From contig CAJUTH010000072.1 in NCBI GenBank assembly GCA_910589275.1, forward strand, positions 1 through 7,254: a stretch of 7,254 nt of DNA, read 5' to 3'. This DNA comes from an uncultured Dorea sp. (GTDB lineage: Bacteria > Bacillota > Clostridia > Lachnospirales > Lachnospiraceae). The notes below the pieces were generated by a model that ran no database searches, had not been told where the DNA came from, and saw only the letters and a program-made list of their open reading frames with translations. Positions 1 to 4,920 of this stretch are shown here, one piece after another. Numbering within the stretch: the first letter of the stretch is position 1; the number at the start of each line of letters is the position of its first letter. The position numbers were made by a program, and so were the translations under genes.

Positions 1-2
1 AA

Positions 3-41
3 GCCTGTGCGGAGATGCAGAGCTTGCTGGCAAAATATTAG
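3..41 (+). CDS. 3' end of an unidentified upstream gene (partial)
   Basis: The first 13 codons of frame 3 read ACAEMQSLLAKY and then a TAG stop, a composition typical of an amphipathic C-terminal helix. The frame is open to the window edge, and the stop is followed after about 10 bases by the ribosome binding site of the next gene, as in the rest of this operon. The alternative frame 1 also stops nearby (TAA at 49-51) but gives an Arg/Cys/Trp-rich string that looks non-coding. The fragment is too short to assign a family, and the choice of frame is an inference. Confidence 0.25.
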   Translation, partial: ACAEMQSLLAKY

Positions 42-67
42 GAAAGGATAAAGAAGGTGTAAAGAAA

Positions 68-295
68 ATGAAGCGTTTTGTAGTTTCTTTAATTACAGGG
101 ACAAGTGAATTTAAATTTGAATGCCGTAAGATCAGCGATGCCTACCGCGCAATCATAGAAGCTTCGGAAGTATTGAAAGTTGATGCAGATTTAGATCAAG
201 CCATGGCTGCGCTGGTTCTAATAGATAACGGGGACATGCTGTCGTATGAGAAGGGCAGGATTAAGATTGAAATACTTGATGCTGATAACGTGTAG
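68..295 (+). CDS. small hypothetical phage protein (75 aa)
   Basis: The family is not recognised. The ATG is preceded by AAGAAGG (51-57) at about 10 bases, which supports this start, although the frame is open back to the window edge. The 75-aa product is soluble and mixed alpha/beta in appearance. It has a beta-like N-terminus (KRFVVSLITG), a central helix around residues 22-36 (KISDAYRAIIEASEVLKV) and a C-terminal strand (KGRIKIEILDADNV). There is no signal peptide, membrane segment or metal-binding motif. It sits at the head of the early-gene series, ahead of a structured intergenic region. Small orphan proteins in this position are usual in Clostridia phages and are often accessory or anti-host factors, but nothing here shows such a role. 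Confidence 0.6.
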   Translation: MKRFVVSLITGTSEFKFECRKISDAYRAIIEASEVLKVDADLDQAMAALVLIDNGDMLSYEKGRIKIEILDADNV

Positions 296-304
296 CATGA
301 GAAA

Positions 305-338
305 GAGCACCCATAAGGGCTGGCAGGCCCGGGCGCTC
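305..338 (+). promoter_or_regulatory. GC-rich hairpin in the intergenic leader
   Basis: GAGCACCC (305-312) pairs with GGGCGCTC (331-338) with a single A-C mismatch. Inside it GGGC (317-320) pairs with GCCC (327-330) around a 6-base loop, with ATAA as a one-sided bulge. No T-run follows (AAATCCAAAACATTTT), so it is a poor Rho-independent terminator. It could be an attenuator, an mRNA processing or stability element, or a protein-binding site upstream of the YdbC-like gene. Confidence 0.5.
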
Positions 339-355
339 AAATCCAAAACATTTTA

Positions 356-373
356 CACGGTTATTATACCGTG
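356..373 (+). promoter_or_regulatory. perfect 6-bp inverted repeat around TATTAT, possible operator or promoter
   Basis: CACGGT (356-361) and ACCGTG (368-373) are exact inverted repeats around TATTAT (362-367). The centre resembles a -10 box, and the dyad lies just upstream of the ribosome binding site at 376-382, so a repressor-controlled promoter is possible. I do not see a good -35 element 16-18 bases upstream, so promoter activity is unproven. As RNA it would form a small hairpin next to the ribosome binding site. Confidence 0.4.
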
Positions 374-391
374 GGAAAGGAGAAGTGTCAA

Positions 392-616
392 ATGGCGAAT
401 GGAAATTCTAAAATAATAAAGCAGCTTCATCAGTTCCCATATGAGGAGGGGGCATTATGGCGTAAGGAGCTGAACCTTGTTTCGTGGCATGGAAAGGCTC
501 CAAAGTATGATATCCGGGACTGGACAGAGGGCCATACGCATCCGGGTCGCGGGGTTACGCTTTCTGCAGATGAACTCCGGGAACTGATAGAAGCAGCAGA
601 AAGCCTTGTATATTAG
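392..616 (+). CDS. YdbC/PC4-like ssDNA-binding protein
   Basis: This 74-aa product matches the YdbC family, small bacterial and phage proteins with the PC4 (p15 coactivator) fold that bind single-stranded DNA as dimers. The diagnostic blocks are WRKELNLVSW (residues 23-32), PKYDIRDW (37-44) and GRGVTLSADEL (52-62), which give the four-strand sheet followed by the C-terminal helix of the fold. The length is normal for the family. I chose ATG 392 because AAAGGAG (376-382) lies 9 bases upstream. A GTG at 371 in the same frame would add seven residues but lies upstream of that site, inside the inverted repeat. The gene sits just ahead of the exonuclease/RecT cassette. Family knowledge suggests ssDNA binding in transcription, replication or recombination; a role as a recombination helper is inference. 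Confidence 0.8.
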   Translation: MANGNSKIIKQLHQFPYEEGALWRKELNLVSWHGKAPKYDIRDWTEGHTHPGRGVTLSADELRELIEAAESLVY

Positions 617-636
617 GAAGAAAGGAGAGGGTATTT

Positions 637-978
637 GTGTACATCGGGATTGGACCGGAAGCAGGGAAGAAGGTAAGGGAATATGATGCGTTCCCTTATG
701 CCTGCGAAAGGTGCCTGACAGGGACGGAAGAGGAGCACCGTATGTTTTTTGAAATTGCAAGGAACAGCGAGGACATGCTGGAGTTCGCCAGCGACCTTGT
801 AGGATGGTATTATTCCGGCAACTGGCTGAATGATTCACCAAGGGGGCAGGATACGCTGTATTTAATACGGCTTGAGGGAAGCGCACCCCGGTCATTTTAC
901 GGGACATATATGGATGCGTTAAAAAGCGGATATGCGGAGGCAAGGGAAAAAGGCGCTGCGTTCTGCGTAGCAGTTTGA
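637..978 (+). CDS. hypothetical phage protein (113 aa, GTG start)
   Basis: The family is not recognised. Translation from GTG 637 is supported by AAAGGAGAGG at 621-630, about 9 bases upstream of the start when measured from AAAGGAG, and no ATG lies near that site. The protein is acidic-to-neutral and soluble, with an isolated CxxC (C23-C26, YACERC), an aromatic-rich centre (SDLVGWYYSGNWLND, residues 52-66) and a C-terminal helix (YMDALKSGYAEAREKG) ending in a hydrophobic AAFCVAV. One CxxC pair is not enough to call a zinc site unless the protein dimerises. It lies between the YdbC-like gene and the exonuclease gene, 27 bases ahead of the latter, so it is co-transcribed with the recombination genes. 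Its function is unknown. Confidence 0.7.
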   Translation: MYIGIGPEAGKKVREYDAFPYACERCLTGTEEEHRMFFEIARNSEDMLEFASDLVGWYYSGNWLNDSPRGQDTLYLIRLEGSAPRSFYGTYMDALKSGYAEAREKGAAFCVAV

Positions 979-1005
979 GCAGATGGACAATGAAGGAATT
1001 TACAG

Positions 1006-1671
1006 ATGGAAAGGGATATGTGTTTTAAGATTTATGATTTTCACAGTGAAACGGAATGGCTTGACGGTCGCCTGAACGGAATCGGAGGAAGTGATGCAAG
1101 TGCAGTTATCGGATTGAATCCGTATAAAACAAACATTGAACTTTTTGAAGAAAAAACTGGTAAATGTATGCCGGAAGACATTTCCCAAAAAGAATATGTG
1201 ATATATGGGAAGAATGCGGAAAGATATATTCGAGAATTATTCAGGCTGGATTATCCAGAGTACCGGGTAGAGCATCATGAATTTCGTATTTTGCAGAGTA
1301 CTGCATATCCGTTTATGCAGGCATCTCTTGACGGTGAACTTACGGATGCGGATGGCAGGAAGGGGATTCTTGAGATTAAGACTACAAATATCCTGCAGTC
1401 CATGCAGTATGAAAAATGGAAAGACCGTATTCCGGATAACTATTATATTCAGGTGCTGCATTATCTTTTAGTGACCGGATATCAGTTTGTGGTTTTTAGA
1501 GCACATCTGATCAGTATCTGGGGGAAGGACAGGCGTACTTCGGTAAAGCACTATTTTATAGAGCGCAGCGAGGTACAGGAAGATTTGAAATTGCTGTTAA
1601 AAGAAGAAATAAAATTTTGGAAGTATGTGGAGAGCGGAAAGAAGCCTCCGCTGGTTCTTCCGGAGATATAG
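1006..1671 (+). CDS. YqaJ-family viral recombinase exonuclease
   Basis: This is a lambda-exonuclease-like 5'-3' dsDNA exonuclease of the PD-(D/E)XK superfamily. It would resect duplex ends to leave 3' single strands for the annealing protein RecT, encoded downstream. Visible landmarks in the 221-aa protein are IGGSDAS (26-32) and GLNPY (36-40), typical of the YqaJ N-terminal helix; GKNAERYI with Glu72; the metal-binding Asp109 in ASLDG; Glu123 and Lys125 in LEIKT; and YYIQVLHYL with Gln149. The catalytic set appears complete and the length is usual for the phage family. ATG 1006 is preceded by AAGGA (993-997) at 8 bases; a second in-frame ATG at 1018 is less well placed. The TAG stop overlaps the ribosome binding site of the next gene, which suggests tight co-translation. 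Confidence 0.92.
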   Translation: MERDMCFKIYDFHSETEWLDGRLNGIGGSDASAVIGLNPYKTNIELFEEKTGKCMPEDISQKEYVIYGKNAERYIRELFRLDYPEYRVEHHEFRILQSTAYPFMQASLDGELTDADGRKGILEIKTTNILQSMQYEKWKDRIPDNYYIQVLHYLLVTGYQFVVFRAHLISIWGKDRRTSVKHYFIERSEVQEDLKLLLKEEIKFWKYVESGKKPPLVLPEI

Positions 1672-1680
1672 GAGGTATTT

Positions 1681-2574
1681 ATGGAGTTGAGGATTATAAG
1701 CCCTCAGGAGAGCGGTTTTGTAAAGGAAATCCAGTGGAATAGTGAGGAAGTAAAAAAATATGTGCTGGAAAAGACAGCCCAGTACAAGGGCCTTGTGTTT
1801 ACGGAAGCGGAGATAAAGGATGCGAAGGAAGACAGGGCTAAACTTAGAAAGTTTAAAAATGCATTCGAGGATGAACGCAAGCGTATTAAAAGGCTGTGTA
1901 TGGATCCGTATAACCTTTTTGAACAGCAGATAAAAGAGCCGATAGCGATCATCGAAGAGACTATCCGTTTGATCGATGTGCAGATTAAAGAGGTAGAGGA
2001 AAATAAAAAAGCACAGAAACGAAAAGATATTGAGGAATTATTTAAGAGTATCGGATTCCAGAGCTTTGTTACGCTGGATTCCATATGGGACAGCAGGTGG
2101 CTGAATGCGACGGTTTCCATGTCAAAGATTGAAGAGCAGATGAAGAGCCGGATGTATCAGATCGGAGAGGCGGTTTACACCATTTCGCAGCTTTCAGAAT
2201 ACAGTTTTGAAGCAATGGAGGTTTATAAGAATACGCTGGATCTGTCAAGTGCAATCCGCGAGGGGAAGCGGCTTGCGGAGATACAGAGAAGAAAAGCAGA
2301 ATATGAAGCAGAGCAGCGCAGAAAGGAAGAAGAGCGTAAGGGAGAAGCGGAAAGGCAGAAGAAAACAGCGGAAGAGATGCGGTGTACACCGGCCGGTCCA
2401 GATAAGGCAGAAGATAAAGTGCTGGAAAAAGAGGACTCCCAGCCGAAACAGGAGCCCAAGCTTCATATAGTTGATTTCCGTGTAAAAGCAACTTTAGAGC
2501 AGCTTGGGAAACTGAAGGAATTTTTAATTACCAATAAGATACAGTATGGCCCGGTACCAAAGGAAGGAGAATGA
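1681..2574 (+). CDS. DUF1351 coiled-coil protein of the RecT cassette
   Basis: This 297-aa protein matches the DUF1351 family, found between YqaJ and RecT genes in many Firmicutes phages and without a settled biochemical role. The N-terminal part (about 20-125) has the family pattern, with YKGLVFTEAEIKDAKEDR and a long charged helix through FEDERKRIKRL to EPIAIIEETIRLID. Residues about 195-235 are a highly charged Arg/Glu/Lys coiled coil, followed by a flexible linker rich in Lys, Glu, Pro and Gln (240-260). A short C-terminal domain (261-292, starting LHIVDFRVKATLEQL) resembles the small fold that ends many phage proteins of this kind. ATG 1681 follows AGGAGG (1670-1675) by 5 bases. The position suggests a scaffold, loader or regulator of exonuclease and annealase, which is inference from conserved gene order. 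Confidence 0.85.
   Translation: MELRIISPQESGFVKEIQWNSEEVKKYVLEKTAQYKGLVFTEAEIKDAKEDRAKLRKFKNAFEDERKRIKRLCMDPYNLFEQQIKEPIAIIEETIRLIDVQIKEVEENKKAQKRKDIEELFKSIGFQSFVTLDSIWDSRWLNATVSMSKIEEQMKSRMYQIGEAVYTISQLSEYSFEAMEVYKNTLDLSSAIREGKRLAEIQRRKAEYEAEQRRKEEERKGEAERQKKTAEEMRCTPAGPDKAEDKVLEKEDSQPKQEPKLHIVDFRVKATLEQLGKLKEFLITNKIQYGPVPKEGE
2564..2569 (+). promoter_or_regulatory. ribosome binding site that sets the recT start
   Basis: AAGGAG lies 9 bases before ATG 2579. An in-frame ATG at 2546 would overlap the DUF1351 gene by 29 bases and has no ribosome binding site, so the shorter product is preferred. The site lies inside the last codons of the upstream gene. Confidence 0.7.
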
Positions 2575-2578
2575 AAGG

Positions 2579-3529
2579 ATGGCAGTAGGAAACAGTCTTG
2601 TAAATTCAAATGGGAATGAGGAAATGAAGTTATCGGTATATCTGCAGAACGATGCAGTAAAACGGCAGATCAACCAGGTGGTTGGAGGGAAGAATGGCAC
2701 AAGGTTTATTTCAAGCATTGTCTCTGCAGTGCAGAGTAATCCTGATCTTCAGAAATGTTCAAGCCCAAGTATTGTAAATGCGGCACTTCTTGGAGAAGCA
2801 TTGAATTTATCACCGTCTCCCCAGCTCGGACAGTTTTATATGGTTCCGTTTGATAGTAAAAAAAAGAAATGCAAAGAGGCACAATTTCAGCTCGGGTATA
2901 AGGGATACATCCAGTTAGCAAGCAGAAGCGGATATTATAAGCATCTGAATGCAATGGTAATCAAGGAAGGGGAACTTGTGCGTTATGATCCCCTAAATGA
3001 GGAGATTGAAGTGAATTTGATAGAAGATGATGCAATTCGGGAACAGACTCCGGCGATTGGTTATTATGCCATGTTTGAATATGAAAATGGGTTTCGTAAA
3101 ATCATGTACTGGTCAAAGAGGAAAATGCTGGCGCATGCAGAAAAATATTCGTTCGCATTTTCAAAGAACGGAGGAGGAAGTTCACTGGAGCTTCTTGAGC
3201 AGGGGAAAATTCCGGAAGATGAACTATGGAAATATTCATCTTTTTGGTTTAAGGATTTTGACAATATGGCACTGAAGACTATGTTGCGCCAGTTGATCAG
3301 CAAATGGGGAATTATGAGTATTGATCTGCAGACAGCTATTCATAAGGATATGGCAGTGATTCGGGAGAATGGGGAGCCGGATTATATAGATAATGAAAAA
3401 GCCGGAATGGAAGAGCAGAACGATATTGTATCGGAACAGGAAATAAAGGATGTTCCTGAAGAAAGAATGCAACCGCCTGCAAATGAGCAGACGGCTGCGG
3501 AAGAGGCTTTCTTTGGCGGGCTTATATAA
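2579..3529 (+). CDS. recT: RecT-family single-strand annealing protein
   Basis: RecT is an ATP-independent ssDNA annealing and strand-exchange protein that works with the exonuclease encoded upstream. From ATG 2579 it is 316 aa. The family core is clear: NPDLQKCSSPSIVNAALLGE (54-73) running into LNLSPSPQLGQFYMVPF (75-91), then QLGYKGYIQLASRSGYY (104-120), and WFKDFDNMALKTMLRQL (223-239) running into ISKWG. These correspond to the conserved RecT/Bet blocks that form the oligomer and ssDNA groove. The tail from about residue 271 is acidic, probably disordered, and ends in the hydrophobic EEAFFGGLI. Acidic tails are frequent in this family, but this ending recalls an SSB-type protein-interaction tip, which is speculative. 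The start lies 5 bases after the DUF1351 stop. Confidence 0.93.
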   Translation: MAVGNSLVNSNGNEEMKLSVYLQNDAVKRQINQVVGGKNGTRFISSIVSAVQSNPDLQKCSSPSIVNAALLGEALNLSPSPQLGQFYMVPFDSKKKKCKEAQFQLGYKGYIQLASRSGYYKHLNAMVIKEGELVRYDPLNEEIEVNLIEDDAIREQTPAIGYYAMFEYENGFRKIMYWSKRKMLAHAEKYSFAFSKNGGGSSLELLEQGKIPEDELWKYSSFWFKDFDNMALKTMLRQLISKWGIMSIDLQTAIHKDMAVIRENGEPDYIDNEKAGMEEQNDIVSEQEIKDVPEERMQPPANEQTAAEEAFFGGLI

Positions 3530-3550
3530 AAAGAAGGAGGAAAAATTCAA

Positions 3551-3988
3551 ATGAAACACATTAATCTTGAGACGTATGCAAACGGCGCGTTCACAGAGCA
3601 GTTCAACAGGGAAATGGAAGCAGTTACCAGAAATATTCAGGACCCGAATACGGATGCCAGAAAAGCACGGAAAATTACCGTGACAGTTACAATCAAGCCG
3701 AATGAACAGAGAAGCTTTTCAACGATCAGCGTGGAAGCAAAATCTTCTCTGGTTCCAGCACTGGGGGCGGTAACGGCCATGAGGATGGGAAAGGATATCC
3801 GCACTGGCGAAGTGGAAGCGGTTGAAGTCGGCACAGGCCAGATTCCGGGGCAGTTATCGGTCAATGATATTCCGGGCGTGGTTCCCAATGAGGCGTATGA
3901 CCCGGATACCGGTGAGATACTGGCTGGACAGACGGAAAAGGAAAACGAGGAAGGCAGTAAACTGATTGATATGAGAAGAAAGGCATAG
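3551..3988 (+). CDS. conserved phage protein often labelled 'replication terminator protein'
   Basis: I recognise this 145-aa family from Clostridia and Bacilli phages, where the same slot after recT is often annotated 'replication terminator protein'. The recognisable parts are INLETYANGAFTEQFNREM (4-22) and DPNTDARKARKITVTVTIKP (31-50). The remainder is predicted beta-rich, with a low-complexity acidic C-terminus (DPDTGEILAGQTEKENEEGS) and a basic end (MRRKA). Nothing resembles the Tus or RTP DNA-binding folds in an obvious way, so the label should be treated as unproven. AAGGAGG (3534-3540) lies 10 bases before ATG 3551. The stop at 3986-3988 overlaps the next gene's AGGAGG, which suggests a coupled pair. 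It could act in recombination, in replication, or as a small structural or ssDNA-associated factor. Confidence 0.75.
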   Translation: MKHINLETYANGAFTEQFNREMEAVTRNIQDPNTDARKARKITVTVTIKPNEQRSFSTISVEAKSSLVPALGAVTAMRMGKDIRTGEVEAVEVGTGQIPGQLSVNDIPGVVPNEAYDPDTGEILAGQTEKENEEGSKLIDMRRKA

Positions 3989-4000
3989 GAGGAACAAGGG

Positions 4001-4735
4001 ATGATTAAAGAAGCGCTGCAATACATTGCAAATCTAAAGGAAGAGAGCATGGAGCCAAAGGTGCTTACTATTGACGGAAAAACTTATTGTAATAAAAGGC
4101 TGGATAAATATCATGAGTTTGATATGGCTGGTCCGCTGGAAGTAAATACATTGACATCCATGCTGGATTATATCAAAGGGAAACCAGAGGAATTAAGGGA
4201 GTCCATGCTGGTACATGTCTGCAGCCCGGTTAAAGTAAAGCTGGTTTCCGGCCTGATTGATGAAAGGAACAGGGAGACGCTGATGGTTTCTAACGCGATC
4301 GTGAATGAATTTCAGTTTGACCGCTATTATGACCAAGAACGTTTCCTCATTGAACTGCAGGCTAATTTCCTAGAGACGGAGGATATTCTGAAGATCCGGC
4401 AGGTTGCCGGGAGTATTCAGGCCGGGACAACGGCAATTTATGATGATGACGGCATCAGCCAAAAAACCACCATCAGAAGTAGCATTGCAAATAATACGGA
4501 TATCATTGTCCCTAACCCAGTAAGGCTCTGTCCATACCGCACGTTTGCAGAGATTGAGCAGCCGGAGAGCTCGTACGTTTTCCGCATCAAAGATACAGAC
4601 GGCGTACCTGCATTTAAGCTTGTGGAAGCGGATGGCGGGCTGTGGAAGAACGAGACTATGAAACGGATAAAAGAGTATCTGGAGTCTGAGCTGGGAGATG
4701 GATTGAAAAAACACAGGATTACAGTGATTGCATAG
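4001..4735 (+). CDS. conserved phage protein of unknown function (244 aa)
   Basis: I recognise the look of a widespread Firmicutes phage protein but no assigned function. It opens with MIKEALQYIANLKEESMEPK, a helix, and then an Ile-Asp-Gly-Lys-Thr-Tyr strand. Motifs likely to be family hallmarks are DQERFLIELQANF (111-123), PNPVRLCPYRTFAEIEQPES (171-190), and KLVEADGGLWKNE (206-218) followed by a helix rich in Lys and Glu. It appears soluble, with no nucleotide-binding loop, zinc cluster or transmembrane helix. A distant relation to DUF2303/YfdQ-type phage proteins is possible but I cannot show it. AGGAGG (3987-3992) overlaps the previous stop and lies 8 bases before ATG 4001. Its place between recT and the replication initiator suggests a replication/recombination accessory role, by inference. 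Confidence 0.78.
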   Translation: MIKEALQYIANLKEESMEPKVLTIDGKTYCNKRLDKYHEFDMAGPLEVNTLTSMLDYIKGKPEELRESMLVHVCSPVKVKLVSGLIDERNRETLMVSNAIVNEFQFDRYYDQERFLIELQANFLETEDILKIRQVAGSIQAGTTAIYDDDGISQKTTIRSSIANNTDIIVPNPVRLCPYRTFAEIEQPESSYVFRIKDTDGVPAFKLVEADGGLWKNETMKRIKEYLESELGDGLKKHRITVIA

Positions 4736-4763
4736 CGGCAGTTTCTTTCTGGATCATATATCA

Positions 4764-4774
4764 CATGTAACATG
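4764..4774 (+). repeat. short dyad CATGT-A-ACATG
   Basis: CATGTAACATG is an exact 5-1-5 inverted repeat in the leader upstream of the replication gene, shortly before the strong hairpin at 4788-4817. It could be a small operator half-site pair, but a dyad of this size arises often by chance. Confidence 0.25.
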
Positions 4775-4787
4775 CTGGTTTATTGCA

Positions 4788-4817
4788 GCCGCGTACCGGA
4801 AATATAAGGTACGCGGC
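4788..4817 (+). promoter_or_regulatory. perfect 10-bp GC-rich stem-loop in the replication-gene leader
   Basis: GCCGCGTACC (4788-4797) and GGTACGCGGC (4808-4817) form a fully paired 10-bp stem, eight of ten pairs G-C, around the A-rich 10-base loop GGAAATATAA. No T-run follows on either strand, so it is not a canonical intrinsic terminator. AAAGGAGG (4820-4827) begins just 2 bases after it. Possible roles are a translation or mRNA-stability element, a DNA-level protein site, or a replication element. The exactness of the stem in non-coding DNA argues for selection. Confidence 0.6.
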
Positions 4818-4827
4818 AGAAAGGAGG

Positions 4828-4920
4828 ATGTTATTCAGCCATTGGGGCTGGGTATTATGGTTGAAGAATATACTACGGAATAGAAAGGCGGGTGGCCGTT
4901 ATGGGGCGTGGTGCTCCTAA
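4828..4920 (+). CDS. possible 30-aa leader peptide (doubtful)
   Basis: An ATG abuts AAAGGAGG (4820-4827) with no spacer and opens a 30-codon frame that ends with TAA at 4918-4920, overlapping the first 20 bases of the replication gene in another frame. The start of the peptide is hydrophobic and Trp-rich (MLFSHWGWVLWLKN) and then basic (RNRKAGGR), like a membrane-active or leader peptide. The zero-base spacing is poor for initiation. Either this is a rarely translated leader that couples to the next gene, or the ribosome binding site is a relic. Confidence 0.2.
   Translation: MLFSHWGWVLWLKNILRNRKAGGRYGAWCS

Noticed and set aside
455..943. Long minus-strand open frame (162 codons)
   Set aside because: It lies fully antisense to two well-supported genes with good ribosome binding sites, has no ribosome binding site of its own, and gives a Pro/Arg/Cys-rich, non-protein-like composition.
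983..1075. Short frame from ATG 983 before the exonuclease gene
   Set aside because: It is 30 codons, overlaps the exonuclease gene almost completely in another frame, and the available AAGGA site fits ATG 1006 instead.
2069..2491. Overlapping minus- and plus-strand frames within the DUF1351 gene
   Set aside because: They are by-products of the highly repetitive Arg/Glu/Lys codons of the coiled coil; none has a ribosome binding site or a recognisable domain.
3258..3285. Promoter-like TTGACA, 16 bases, TATGTT inside recT
   Set aside because: The -10 box matches only 4 of 6 bases, the site lies in a conserved RecT coding block (KDFDNMALKTM), and no gene starts shortly downstream. Chance is the simpler explanation.
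4788..4817. Intrinsic terminator after the 244-aa gene
   Set aside because: The stem is strong, but no T-run follows on the + strand (AGAAAGGAGG) and none follows on the - strand (TGCAATAAAC), so a Rho-independent terminator is not supported.
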